A stretch of DNA of 64,000 nucleotides from Hydractinia symbiolongicarpus (GCF_029227915.1 NC_079882.1:4092001-4156000), one strand, 5' to 3'. Positions 49,371 to 61,853 are shown, counted from the first letter of the stretch. Program-made: numbers and translations. Notes: generated by a model not told the origin, from the sequence alone.

Positions 49371-50680
49371 ACTACGTAAAAGTGTTTTGCATTGGGGATT
49401 TTGAATTGCTCCTAATGCCAAAAAACATTGTACATATTTTTACTTTTATGCTTATATGTTTGCTTGTTTTGTGAAAGGATATCATGTTGATTAACAATTG
49501 CTAACACTAAAGCAGATTACATAAAAGTTTTTTTTGTGCCTGCTTGATTTCTCTCAAACATTTTAAATTTATTTACAAGTTATATTTCTAATAGAATAGT
49601 GGAAAAGATAGCTAAGTCTTTTATAAACAATAATTTTTGTAGACCGTTTCATTTCGTAAAATAAAAATGTGCTCTCAACTAGCTAGCTAGTTGTAACACC
49701 ACTTACTACTGCAAAATTTGCCAAAATCGTTTTTTGTTTTTTTGCCTCCTTCCTCTGCTTGTTGGATAACGTTAGAAGGTCAAGCATAACTAGCTGGTGT
49801 GGATCTAACCGTTGCTGGCTAAGTGCGATCTTCCATCTAATGCAATCACAATAATGGATATAGCTAAACTATTTCGTAAAAAAAAACTACTATAAACAAC
49901 ACCTCGCAGCGTTATCGCCATGTTTGTATTTTTGCACGGCAATCGACAGGTTAGTCTGTAGTTTAAAGACGCCCCCGAGCTATGGGAACTAAGGTCATGT
50001 TTTGATCAAGGGAAAATAGTTATTAAAAATAAATTTTTCGTTAGTGAAAGCTTATAGAGAAAAAAGTCTTTTTTTGCGCAAAAAGTGCTTTCTTTTGCGC
50101 AAACATCAGAAGGATGGAAATCACATTTTCTAATCACGGTATGGTTTGGATAATCTTCTATTCTTCAGTTCCTTCTAACCCCTTCCCTAGTTGCGATGTG
50201 GTCATCCTTCGATGATTGATAGGGACATAAAAAAAGGCGAGCAAGCAAACTAAGTTTTTAAAAAAATTACGGGGCTGGAGTGCGTGAAATCTGCAGTCAG
50301 CAAAATAGATTACTAGATTACAATTCTAATTGGTTGTCAAAGAAAACTGGATCTAGCCGCGTTTACTTTAAAAATCGTTAGCTGCGATACGAGATGTAAA
50401 TGAAAGAAAAGACGAGTACCTCAACAGGTTGAACACTGAGAAAGGTTTGTATATCGCTACATTTTGAAGGCGTTAAACTGCATTTTAGTTCAAGCTTAAA
50501 ATCTAAACATGTCTGTTGCATTAAGCCTATAATTTTTCGGATGCTCCTAACTATGAAATCAGTTGTTTCATATGTTAGCTGATTGATTTTTTTTATTCAC
50601 TGGTTGTAAACACTAGTAGAATGTTTAAATTTTGCTTGTACTCCTAGAAATACTAAGAAAATACTGCTTAAAGAAAGAAA
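49371..50680. other. Upstream region of the cyclin A gene
   Basis: No ORF of note. Contains two 'ttttgcgcaaa' palindromes about 25 bp apart near 50070-50103, roughly 600 bp before the ATG. They are loosely E2F-like but do not match the consensus. The promoter and 5' UTR of the cyclin gene should lie here. Confidence 0.4.
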
Positions 50681-53203
50681 ATGTCTATTCAAATATACCA
50701 AGATGCTGAAAATGTATTACCGGGACTACAAAACGGAAAGAAAAATAAAAGGGAAGACAGCCGATTAACAAGACAACATGTTCCAAAACCAAGCAAAAGA
50801 ACGGCTCTTGGGACCATTAATACAAATGTTCAAGGCTGCAGAGTGCAACCATCTCGAGCTGTGAAAGAAAAATATAAGGTATATATTATGATTACTATAA
50901 TAAATGTGTGTTTCAAAGATTTGGTTTTAGGATTGCAATATTGTAATAAATCAAGCTAAGGTTTGTTTGAGGGCAAGATAAATACATTTTATTCTAATAT
51001 GTATCTGAGATTATATGAAAAATTTCAGCCTGTCTGCATGAACAGCGTGTTTTTTCCTCATATCATTTAAGTATCATTGTGCTTTGCAACCGGAAAAGTG
51101 GACTAGGTAATAGTGCAAATGTGATTCATCATTTTAGGGTGTGCATTAGATATAAGGTGGTAATCGTGAAAATGTTGGTTCGTTTTATGAAATAATTTTT
51201 TAAAACTAGTAGTTTCTAATCATAAAATCATCAATGATGTGATTAGTTGCAAACTTATTAATGTTCTTTATATTCTACCATGAGTTTGTAAAAAATTTTT
51301 ATGGTCAAAAAAAAAATACAAATTCACCATTTAAAAAGAAAAATGACTTAACTCTTACATTTTTGATAATTTCAATCTGCGAGAAGTTGTAAAACACTTT
51401 TGCAAAGCAAACTTTAAAACTTTAAAACAAATGCCTAAAGATTTCTGTACAATCTTCTACTATTACAACAAAATTAAGAATTTGTCTTATGGCAATTTTT
51501 TTGGTTAATTTGATATAAGCTAAAACTGGTTAATTTATTTTAGACAACAACACATATACAAAAAACACAGGGAAAAAATCTACAACATCTTAAAATACAT
51601 GAAGATGTGAAACCTCCAATAAAAGAACCAGTGGCACCGTTTAACGAAGCATTGTCATTAACAAAAGGTTTGTTTTTTTGTTAAATTTCTTAATTGCAAC
51701 ATAGAACATGCCAAAGACTTGATGATGTCATCTTTTTTTTTCAAGATTCACCTATGATATTGTCTCCAATACCATCGGACAGTTTTGAGGAACTTAAATC
51801 GGATGAAATTAACAGTGCAAGTGTTAATGACATTGACTTAGAAGCAGATGCCACATTTGGATTGCCCGAATATGCACAAGATATCCACAATTACCTTAAA
51901 AAAGCTGAGGTTTGTGGCTTGAAATTTCACCAAACTATTTTTATGTGAATTTTGCTTTTCTATTTTAACATTTTTACAGAAAAAGCACAGACCGAAACAA
52001 CACTATATTAAAAAGCAAGCGGATATCAATGTGAATATGAGAGCAATTTTGATTGACTGGTTGGTAGAAGTTGCAGAAGAATACAAACTCGTTCCCCAAA
52101 CATTGTACCTGACAGTTAATTTCATTGATCGCTTTTTATCTTGCATGTCTGTGCTCAGAGGAAAGTTACAGCTTGTTGGTGCAGCTTGTATGTTGGTGGC
52201 TGCGTGAGTACATTTTTTCTGGCTATTTAACGCCTACTCAGAATATACTCGGAAACTCACCTAGAAAGGCAAAATATTGCAAGCTCTTAGACTTTGTTTC
52301 AAATCTGTCTATTGTTATTATTTTGTTCAGGTCTGTGTTTTAGTCACTAAGTTGAATTTTTACTATATATGTTACGGGCATTATTACAACGTTTTTTTAC
52401 TGCAGAAAATTTGAAGAAATATATCCACCAGAAGTGGCAGAGTTTGTTTACATCACAGATGACACATACACACCAAAACAGGTATTTTCACCATTCTTAA
52501 TAAAAACATGCAAGTATGCGAAGTAGTTGTTAATTAGCAGTAAATTTTTTAGGTCTTGCGAATGGAGCACCTTATTTTGAAGACTCTGGCATTCGAACTT
52601 AGTGTGCCAACCGCGAAAAATTTTTTAGGTAGATATTTGCTTGCTGCTGGAGCCAAAAGTGAAAGTCAGATGCAATATTTAGGGGAGGTATGTGTTTTCA
52701 GTTTATAATAGACATGTAATTAAATTGTCCAGTCAATTCAAACTTTACTTTTTTGTTTTAGTACTTGTGCGAACTATCACTAATAGATTATGACATCTCT
52801 TTAAAATACATGCCATCAGTCATAGCAGCGTCATCAGTTTGTGTTGCGAACTACACCTTAAATACAGAATGCTGGGTAAGTTTAAACACAACTGTATGTT
52901 TACTTGCATTAACATTTGAATATCTATGTTTGTTTGATTTCTAGACGCCAACACTGGAGTTCTATTCTGGATATCAATTGCAGGATCTGCATAGTTGTAT
53001 TGTTGATTTGCATAATTTGTTTCGAGCTGCTCCAAAAAGTCAACAACAGGCTGTACTGCAAAAATACAAATCTCCTAAGTATGTTGTACTTCATGTAAAC
53101 ATAATTGATTCTTTCTTGTATCACCTGTTTCTTTTTAACACTGTTGTTCTTTAGATTCGGTTGTGTATCCCAATTAGTTCCTGCAGCAAATCCTTTGGTC
53201 TAG
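50681..53203 (+). CDS. CCNA: Cyclin A
   Basis: S/G2-M cyclin that activates CDK1/2. Nine exons: 50681-50878, 51544-51667, 51746-51909, 51980-52203, 52406-52481, 52553-52687, 52762-52875, 52945-53078 and 53155-53203. All have GT-AG borders and matching phases, giving 405 aa. The N-terminus carries a destruction box, RTALGTIN (residues about 40-47), for APC/C degradation. The first cyclin fold begins at about residue 146 and has [48 protein letters not shown] and IYPPEV. It is followed by the [19 protein letters not shown] linker and a second fold, [20 protein letters not shown]. The conserved MRAILIDWL and the [16 protein letters not shown] segment favour A over B type. The C-terminus ends [15 protein letters not shown]. 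The start is the only upstream Met in frame. Confidence 0.95.
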
Positions 53204-55872
53204 TGTTCTGTTAGTATTTTTCTTGGCTTACACCACCACCAGCCGTGAAATTTATTTTATCTTTTCATACGAATCAAACTTTTTTATAGAAGTTTTAATT
53301 TGTACAAATTCGTGTATTTAAGGTTTTACTTGTCTTTTATACAGGAGTATATCAGATATGGATGTGATCAATTATGTACATATTTTTTTAAAAAAGTTTT
53401 ATGTCAAGTTTCCAAATCTTCGATTCGCTCCTAGCGCTATCACGATTTTAAATTATTTGCTTTTATGTATTGTGTATAAATAAGTTTTATGATACGAATG
53501 TATATTCGTTTTGATATAAATACGAATGAACCAAATATATTTTTCGCTGTTACACCTCCCACTCATTGCTGGAGTTAAATTTAGCAGATTTTGGTCCAAT
53601 CCTCGAAATTAGTCCGCGCATAAATCTGGAAAGTAGCCATCCAAGAAATTTTTATTTTCCGCGAAATTTTTGAATGATTGTCTGATTCGAAATTTCCACT
53701 TATAAAAGCGTTCGTACTTATAATTTAAAAATTTCCTACCCCTCGTTTTTTATTACCTCAGTCGGTTTTTGCAAAAATCTGCGAAATTTATAAAATTTCG
53801 GCCGACCGCGAAAGAGAATTTTAAAAAAATGTTTTACATTTCTCCAAGGAGTAGGTAAAACAATTTTTAATAATTTATGATATTCTTTTTCTGTTTGCAT
53901 GATAAGTACAATTTTTATTCTCTTCCTTGATTAAATGTACTTTTACCATTTCTTAAATGTGTAAAAACTTTTCTAGTTGTTACGTGGCTCTTTCATATTG
54001 TGGGGTAATATCGGATTTCTTTTTCCTTCGTTTTGTTCATACTTCCCCCATTTCTGCCGACATTTGTTGTCGATTTTGAGGCTGATTTCTCCTCCAGTGA
54101 AAATGAGCCTAGGATTTCTTCAACCTCGCGATGTAAAGTTTTTTAAGGCGTGAGTATACAAAAAGGTGTGATAATTTAAAATGCTTTTAATTCACCAAAA
54201 CTTTATTTTGATATTAATATATTTATTTTTAGAAAGCCTATATGATTACCTAAAAATTATTAAGAAAAGTAAAATTTGAAGGTTTAACAGACACGAAAAA
54301 GAAAAACCCCTCTCCTACAAATGCGATTTCTTTTACAAAGCTACTAATTTCTTAAGTTTGCTGTTTTTTGTGGTCACAAGACATTGATCTAAAAACGCTT
54401 TTTTAATTTTTTCTTTATGCTTTTTTGTCTTCGGAGTTATTTAGTATTAAAATTTTTTCCACAATCTCAAATAAATTTTTTTAAATATTTTTGCACCATT
54501 TTAAAGCCCAGATCTTTTTCTATCTAATCACTGAAAAAAAAAATTTTTTTAAAAAAAACCCATGTTTTTTGTTGAACGTCGGTCACAGTCATGAAACCGT
54601 CACATGCAGATGGTTGATAGATTTATACAATAGAGGTAACGAAGGTTGGAGAGCATCTGGAAACTAGCCAATTCTTTCCCCGAACCCGGCCACATAGATG
54701 TTGATGAAAGAAACGTTGATTCGTTCGAATACCAGGACAAGGATGATGAAGGCAGTGAGGAAAACAAGGAAAAATCCAGAAACTTTTTTGATTCTATCTT
54801 GAATAAATGTTGAATATTACATAAATAGTTTTTTTTGAGAAGGTAGAGTAAAGCATGTCAAAGTTATGCTTAAAATTTGTATTTTTAAAATACCTTTTTT
54901 CGCTTGTCTCTGCGAAATTACACCCACGGGAAATTTATCCACTTGCTTTCTAAAAATAAGTTGAACTATGATGCATAATTATACTGTCTGGATTTCACTA
55001 TTTTTTTTTTTGACCCCTTAGACGTCAGTTTTCCAAAGTCCATTTTACCGGTCCTTCTATTTTTTTTATAACTGAGGAAAAGAGCTTCCAACAAGGTGAC
55101 ACCATGAAGCTGTTTTCCTTGGCAAAATTCGCCTGTGTAATTTTATTCTTTTTTGGAGATTTCGCGTCACTAGATTTGGCTGTTTATCACGGAAATTAAC
55201 CGAGAACAGGCTCAAAAAATGGTTAAAATTGTCGACACGCGAAATTAAGACCCCGTGAAGTATTAGAAAATGGCTCATTCGCGAAAATAAGTCCCCTCGA
55301 AATGCACAAACTTTTGCGGATGAGCTCAACCACGAAATTTATTCCTAACAAAAATTTATCACAATAAAGTAATGGTCGTATTTATCTTAGCTGCGAATGC
55401 GAATGGTTTTATCAACTTTGATGTGACAAGCATATCTCTGTGGATTGTCCACAAGCTGACAACAAGTATTCAGATAATGGTATCTTTTTAAATTATTAAA
55501 ATTTAGGATTTTAAGGATGAAATTTACTGAGAAAAAAATCAACAGGTTTCGTCCAAATATAAGAAGGATCTAACAAGACCTAGGTAAGAGGTTGACAAAC
55601 CATAGAGACAACAACGATTATTCATTTAAAATTATAAAAACAAGAAAAAGTAATCATCTAGTTAACTATTATATAAAACAAAGATTGACTTAAACATCTG
55701 AGCACTTATAACTGATTGTTATAAAAAATAATATTAGTTTAAAAAGATTACGCCAAACGTTTATGAACATGAAATACAAAATCTCTACTCTGTGTGTCTG
55801 CTGTATAATTTATCCACATGTAAACCAAATATAAAACACAGAAAACAAGATGCCGTTTTACGTGTAAAGCAG
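53204..55872. other. Intergenic with dispersed 'cgcgaaatt' repeat sequence
   Basis: No supported gene. Two stretches (about 53570-53830 and 55140-55345) are full of variants of 'gcgaaattt', such as 'cgcgaaattaagacc' and 'cgcgaaaataagtcccc', and are probably related repeats in opposite orientations. A 40-codon acidic frame at about 54693-54813 (HIDVDERN...DSILNKC) has no Met, no domain and no splice context. Confidence 0.35.
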
Positions 55873-57517
55873 TTAGCCCTGCATGTATCTTTGAACTTGT
55901 TTCACTCTATAACGTTGCAGTAATTGTTGATATGTTTTCCTAGCAACTAGTTCTTTGTTCATGTAAGGTAAGTTATATCCAGAAACTGCAGGATGTGTGA
56001 CGCAGCATCTACGTGGGCAAGTGGGCAAACATGCAGTGTAACAAACAGGGGGACAGTCGCTTTGTTGTAGAAGCGGCATCGGCATTGATGGTGGTGGTGG
56101 TGGCGGAGGATATGCAGGCTGAGGGCGAAGTGGCGTTAAAGGCGGCATCATTGGCCTGGAAGCCCCAGAAAGACTTTGACAACATGTAGGCTGACAGAGT
56201 GGTGCACATTGGCCCGGACATCCGCCACCACATGTTGGTTGCGGTGGTGCTATTGGTGAACTGCTGCAACATGTCGGTTGGCATAGTGGAGCACAGCGTG
56301 AGGAGCACCCAACAGGGCACGAAGATGGTGCTAGTTGAGGTGGTGCTTGTATATGTGGCTGAGGGTAACTTGACATTGCTTGACAACACGTGGGCTGACA
56401 TGACGGTGCACATTGTGCTGAGCAGCCAGCGGGGCAATGAGGTAACGCCGGCAGTAAAAGCGCAGGTGGTGGTGGTGGTGGTGGCGGAGGTGGTGGTGGT
56501 GGTGGTGGTGGAGGTGGAGGGAAATATTGCACTGGTGGTGGCTGCATATACGCATGGTGAATAGAACAGCATTCTGGATCGCAAATTGGCGCACATTGGC
56601 TCGCACAACCGAATGGGCATGTTTTCGCAGTAGGTTGATGTCTGTTGTACTGTACTTGAGGTGGTGGTTGAGAAAAGACGACTGCAGTGGATGGTTTTCT
56701 ACTTTTGCAACATGACGGTTGACATAATGGTGCACAGCTGGAGGCGCAGTCTCCTGGACAAGTTGGTTGTGTTACAGGCACCATGACTGTGGTAGTTGTT
56801 GTTGTAGACTGCATTACTGTAGGAGTATTAGTTTCGCAACACGTGGGTGTACACAAAGGGGCACATTGGTTGGAGCAGGTCCCACTGCAACTCCCAACTG
56901 ATTCCATTGATTGTGGCTGAGTCTCCGGTGGAGGTTGTGGCAGAGAAGGTTGCGATTGTGGTGGTGTTGGCGAACAACATGATTTCTTGCATAAAGGCCA
57001 ACATGATGAACTACACCCATTTTCACAAATCATGTGAAGCTGAGGATCTTGATGACAAGCGTATCTAACTTTTAAGTATTTGCGAACATCTGTACAAATC
57101 TCGTCGCCTTTTTTTTCAAGAAAGTCTGGTGTCACTGGTACTTTACATTTGTTCTCACCTGTACACATTAAATTTACTTTCTCTACGACAAGTTGAGGTG
57201 TTTGACCGTCACAGATCTTGTTATTGTCAGCTATTTTACTTTTACAAGTAAAAGTATTATCACGTCCATAAAATGCATCTTTGATTAATAGTTTGTTATA
57301 ACGGTTTCGACATTGAAGAAATAAATTATCCTCCTGACACGCAGCTACTACCTGTAAACAGAAAAAGAAAAACATTTATTCGGGAAAAGGGATATAAAAG
57401 ACTACCATTTTGTATTGACACATTACACACGTTGCGTACCCGTATACACATTGCCTGACAACGAACCACAAACAAACCATATAGAACAATATACTTCAAA
57501 TGTTCACCATGGCTCAT
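55873..57517 (-). CDS. Secreted SUEL-lectin protein with eight minicollagen-type cysteine modules (nematocyst-type)
   Basis: Exons 57440-57517 and 55873-57351 (donor CGG/GTACGC, acceptor TTTACAG, phase 0) give 518 aa. Exon 1 encodes a signal peptide (MSHGEHLKYIVLYGLFVV). Residues about 27-128 are a SUEL/galactose-binding lectin domain, with ACQEDNLFLQC, AFYGRD and CTDVRKYLKVRYAC. From about 135 to 476 come eight CX3CX3CX3CX3CC modules, e.g. CPGDCASSCAPLCQPSCC and CGGGCPGQCAPLCQPTCC. Pro/Gln-rich linkers separate them, and a run of about 20 Pro lies between modules 4 and 5. A basic tail of 42 aa follows. The spacing is that of minicollagen cysteine domains, which cross-link the nematocyst wall by disulfide exchange. 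There is no Gly-X-Y collagen stretch, so it is neither a minicollagen nor nematogalectin. A role in the capsule wall or tubule is inferred. Confidence 0.88.
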
Positions 57518-58204
57518 ATGTGTTTACATTCTAACCTTATTGGATCCGATCGGAACTACGATTAGAAGTAAGGCTACCCAAAGCTTAGTTCTCGAATTTT
57601 GTCACGTATATTTGGATTGCATTTGTCAGAACTGCAACTGCTGGGAATTGTTTGCAGTAGTAAAGAAGGCCCAACATGGACGAGCTAAAGAAGGAGTGTT
57701 ATCGCAATACTCATTAAAATATTTCTAAATATTTAGGAAAGAAAAAAATGCCTCATATATTTGAAATAAAAAGAAACTTCTACAATGCTGCTTCTCCTCT
57801 TTGCATTGCTAAAGCATGGATGTATTGTTTTGTAAACAAAGAAGCAAGATTTTAAACAAAAATGAAAAAAAAACGTACATGATCAATTCCGTCTGGTAAA
57901 GTTGATACTGGAGCTTTATTCAACCCTACAGTAAAATAAACAAAATATTATATATATATTGTGTTCTTTTTGTGGTTTTTTAATCTGAGCCAGAACTTTC
58001 AGAGCACACAAACGGTTAGGAAGCTAGGCACTAGTTATTGTACTGAGTAGCCTATTTCCTATCCCTGGCAGTCGACAGGGTATTATGCAACCTTATTCCC
58101 AGGTCTGTTTGCTTTTAAGAGGAAACCACTTAAGGTTATGGGGTCAAGTTTAGGTATTACAGATTCAGTTTGCAAGAATGCAATATAAAGGATATGTGTA
58201 CTTA
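57518..58204. other. Upstream region of the lectin/minicollagen-module gene
   Basis: Contains the presumed promoter. A minus-strand stretch at about 57884-57931, bounded by 'actgtag' and a GTACGT donor, reads LNKAPVSTLPDGIDHV in one frame and could be a small exon of another gene, but its phase does not fit the candidate exon at 58205-58264. Confidence 0.3.
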
Positions 58205-58264
58205 CATGAAGCAAGGATCATGCTCTGTAAATTTGTTACCAACAGAAGAAGTGTCGTCAGCCAT
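58205..58264 (-). other. Possible first coding exon (MADDTSSVGNKFTEHDPCF)
   Basis: An ATG opens 19 codons that run into a strong GTAAGT donor. The next candidate acceptor downstream (57932) would give a stop after three codons, so either an exon is missed or the product is only about 22 aa. The family is not recognised. Confidence 0.3.
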
Positions 58265-59612
58265 TGTTTGTGTCGTGCGTAAGTTGTCATAATGTACAAC
58301 TAGATGTTGATTTCACATTCTAGCAAATTACGAAAAGAAATGTTTCAGAGGTATTGTGTGATGATGTCATTTTTGATAAAAATACAGGGCCGTTTTTGAC
58401 ACCTATTTTTGGCAGAAGAAGGTTAGCGCAGGGGGGAGGTGATTTTAAGATCGCGAGTCTTTTCAATATTAACCATAAACCTTTTGGAAATGAGTGAGAG
58501 ATGTGCTACCTGATTCCTTAGAAAAAAATACTGAAGGGAAAGATATGTGGCAAAAAATCCAAAAATTACCAATCAAGGGGGGTTGTTACTCTGGCGGGAA
58601 TTTTAGATTAAAGTAGAAGTAGACGTTGATGCCGTGCCGTTATATAAGAATAAATTGAGTTTCACGAATTAAATCACAATGAAAGAAACGAAAGATGTGT
58701 TAAGCTAATAAGGTAACCTAATGGTTAATAACATCATTAAACGAGATTTCAGTGTCCTTTTCATTTGAAGCTTTTTATGTACGGCACTGTTTCAACTTGA
58801 TAATCACACCACCTTTAGCTTTGCACAGATGTGGTTTTAGAAATTATTGACGTGATATTAGTAAACTGAGTAGTCTATATTTAGTTTAAAACAAAAGCCA
58901 TACAATAAACGATATCGCACAAGGTATCTAAGTAGCTTTGTTAAAAATCTTGTTACTTTGTGGACTCAGCTTATTAGGCGATATACGTAAAGTGTTAAAG
59001 AACTATCTGCATACATACCTATACAATTACTCAGCCTGATGGATACACCCCATAGTTTTATTTTCTAGGACTCGTGCAAGGTGGAGACACAAGAAAAGTT
59101 GCGGTTACTATTTTGTAAATGAATGCTGAATATAAACCACGCATCAGTGAGTTCGAGATAAACAGAAGCCCTCGTTTGAGCGTTTGCTTGTTTTTGCGCA
59201 TAATATTATATCTCGTTCCAGACCTCTCATTCGTACAACATTTATTCATCTTTAGCGATGTTTTAAAATGAGAATAAATTACATACTCACTTGTTTCTTA
59301 TTTGGAATTTGTTTTGGAAATTGATTTTTAACACGCGCGTGAAAAACATATTTGTTTTAAAATAAAACTTAATTAGGGAATATATATTAATATAAATAAT
59401 CTTACGTAATTATTTTCCTACTGACGGTCTAGGGTTTCTTTGCCCTAATAAATTTTTGAAATAAACAAGTGCATAATATACTAATATTTGCAAGAAAGTT
59501 GTTAGATAGAAAGTACGGCGATGTTGATAAAATCAAGGAGATGGAACCATCCATTCCCCAACATAAAATTTAATTGTTTTTCTTATTTTCGGTTTTTCCC
59601 GTCAGATTTATG
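58265..59612. other. Intergenic, nothing recognised
   Basis: AT-rich sequence without a credible ORF or element. Confidence 0.35.
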
Positions 59613-59650
59613 TACGGTCGACTCTCGGTATAATGAACCGCCATAGGAGA
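59613..59650 (+). repeat. Left end of a pogo/Tigger-like or MITE element
   Basis: The TA at 59613-59614 is followed by 'cggtcgactctcggtataatgaaccg'. This is the classic terminal pattern of Tigger-type elements (GTCGACTCTCGGTATAA). No opposite terminus or transposase was identified nearby, so it is an end fragment or a diverged miniature element. Confidence 0.5.
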
Positions 59651-60194
59651 TGAAGAAAAGCTTCTTATATCGAGTACTTTTCTTCATTCATTGGGACACA
59701 GTTTATGTCTCCTTATATTTCTCCTAGCTGGTTTATGCATAGGTGAGAGATCCTTGAAGGTTGCAGAATATTGGTATGGATGCTTTTTTATAGTTTAGAT
59801 TGCAGTTGTTATGTTCTGGATCTCTAAACTTTTGGTTTAGTGCAAATATAGCAGTTTTGTGTGATGTAGTATTCCTTCTAATTCATTGCTGAGGTGTCTG
59901 TTTCTTTACATAATACATCGTCTTCACTGGTTAACATATTAAATGAACTGGTTGACTCTTAAATGCAACTCGTCTGTACACTAGTTTCTTAAAAAAGGCA
60001 CAACACATGTCCTTCCAATATCTTTTCCAATCGTCTTTGGTCATTCTAGTGGTTTTAAAAGTTTCAGGTAGCTTTGGTCCATTGTTTTGCTAGTTTCTCT
60101 GAAGTTTTGACGAAGTCGCATTGACCTATTAAATTTAGTTAACATTTGGCTTTGAATGGGGCTTCGGGATATCGATCACATATGTCTGGCATAT
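59651..60194. other. Spacer left of the compact gene cluster
   Basis: No intact ORF. On the minus strand at about 59950-60090 a short frame (TKDDWKRYWKDMCCAFFKKL) looks protein-like but is broken on both sides. Confidence 0.3.
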
Positions 60195-61159
60195 TTAAAC
60201 GTTTTTTCGCTTGCATACAAATGGCTTGGCAACAACATGCGGAGCGTTGATAGTCGGATTAACACCGATATTGAAGCAATCTTGACTAATCAGGATTTTG
60301 TTGTTAAATCTTTGTACATTTCCGATCATCAGGTTCATATCACTCGGTATCATGTAGACACCATGGGCAACACTATAATCGACCTTGGATCTTGCATATT
60401 TCAAAACATTCTCAAACTCCGCAATCTCTCGACCTGTACTCGTAGGTCTAATCACCAATTGTTCGAATTTCGTCAAGTAGAGTCTTTGAGCATCAATAGA
60501 ACTGCCTTGATTACCAATAATTCCTGATCGTGCATTGGCTTGGGATTCCAAAATCAAATACGCGTAGCATCGTACACTTTGCGATAACTTTTCAATGCCA
60601 ATACGATTACCCACCTACTCCATGAATTTTCATTAAAATATAAAGGCCCACTGCTAGGAAAATTTTTACGTTTGGCTTGCCACGACCTGAAAATACTCTC
60701 ATTTTTCCATTCGTGTTCATTTGGAGATACTTCAAATTCACGGGCCAGACGTCTAAATTTTTCCATGTTAAAAGGATTGTTGATGGAATTAAAGCGGGAG
60801 GAGCCAGGCAACGGTACCTCAAGTTCCTCTATGATCTTCCAGATATGGAAGTATACATGAAATCTATACACACAGCGAACAAGGGGTAATGGAGACGTTA
60901 GGTGCTGCATTGAAATGCCACATGCAGAGGTCGAGCAGTAAACGACAAAATTCAATTGCGTAGACCGGAGGCCGAAAGGGTGTGTTTTCCATTTATCAAC
61001 CGGAGGGTTACTGTGGAACACGTAGTCCACAAAGATATCGGGAAACCTTACTTTAAATGACGAGCCTTTCGCATCAACAACGATGTCCTGCTGGGTAAGG
61101 TCCGATCCCTTGAGTCTCTCAAGATATTTTTCCCTTGGGTTGTACGAGTAAATATTCAT
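60195..61159 (-). pseudogene. Compact-cluster gene 1: conserved virus/transposon-like protein, one frameshift
   Basis: Two overlapping minus-strand frames, 60554-61159 and 60195-60614, form one gene of about 320 codons broken by a single frameshift near 60610-60620. The first part starts MNIYSYNPREKYLERLKG and has VRFPDIFVDYVFHSNPPVDK, KTHPFGLRSTQLNF and PLPGSSRFN. The second has QSVRCYAYLILESQANAR, LKYARSKVDYSVAHGVYMIPSD and FNNKILISQDCFNIG. I recall similar proteins as recurrent, uncharacterised predictions in cnidarian genomes, in compact intronless settings. The function is unknown; a structural or capsid-like role is only a guess. The ATG lies 17 bp from the ATG of the divergent gene 2. 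No introns are seen. Confidence 0.6.
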
Positions 61160-61176
61160 TGTTTCTTTAAAGAAAC

Positions 61177-61747
61177 ATGAGACAGCTATATGTCACAGAT
61201 ATATCAAAACCGATAACATTTGATGAAAATTTGGGCGAGGATACCAGGATCACTCAAAAATACATAAATATTTCGACCTAGGTGGGTGAATCTTTATAAA
61301 AAGAGTGAATTCAATATCTATAAAGCGGGTGCAAATATGAGATACGAGACGTTTAATGTAAGGCCATTGGAAGTCACAATCTCTATTGAGCTGGGCTTGT
61401 ATAGAATCGAGGATCTCTCGGCTATTGTCAAAAACCAAGCAGGAGATAGGATAGAGCTATTAATACTCAGGAACGGCGTGTGTAGGATTAGGGTTAATAA
61501 AGGGTATGTTGTGATAATTGATCAACCGCTGCAGGACCTTATGGGGAATGCTTTTAATAACAAGGTACTATTTTCACCGGGTGACTACGACAGCATATAC
61601 AAGACTGACGTTCACCAGCGACTAAGACTCGTATGCCCCCAGCTGGATCCGGAGTATTCTCTTTTAAATGGTGAGAAATCCAATATACTAGCCGTGGGGG
61701 GATATGGTGACATGGAGTTTCGACACTCCTGTATACCTCCCCCTTAA
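61177..61747 (+). pseudogene. Compact-cluster gene 2: conserved virus/transposon-like protein, one frameshift
   Basis: The first frame starts at ATG 61177 (MRQLYVTDISKPITFDENLG) and stops at TAG 61279-61281. The protein-like sequence resumes one frame over from about 61286 and runs to 61747, through FNIYKAGANMRYETFNVRPL, EVTISIELGLYRIEDLSA, DQPLQDLMGN and LVCPQLDPEYSLLNGEKSNI. The break is a small indel at about 61270-61290. The strand-rich composition would suit a beta-sandwich protein. Similar proteins recur, in my recollection, beside homologues of the other cluster genes in cnidarians. Function is unknown. It is transcribed away from gene 1 and toward gene 3. Confidence 0.6.
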
Positions 61748-61853
61748 AGGTTCAACAGGCAGGTTAGATCTCATGCTCATAAATGAGTAGCAAGACGAAA
61801 AGAACCCTTTCGCGTCAATAACAATACACCTAATGATATGACACCTAAATAAT

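Noticed and set aside
56009-57026. Several long Thr-, His- or Val-rich ORFs on both strands
   Set aside because: Shadows of the repetitive Cys/Pro modules in the nematocyst-type gene. Their low-complexity composition mirrors CCA, ACC and TGG repeats.
60156-60889. Plus-strand ORFs opposite cluster gene 1
   Set aside because: Antisense shadows. The minus-strand frames carry the coherent protein-like motifs and continue into each other across one frameshift.
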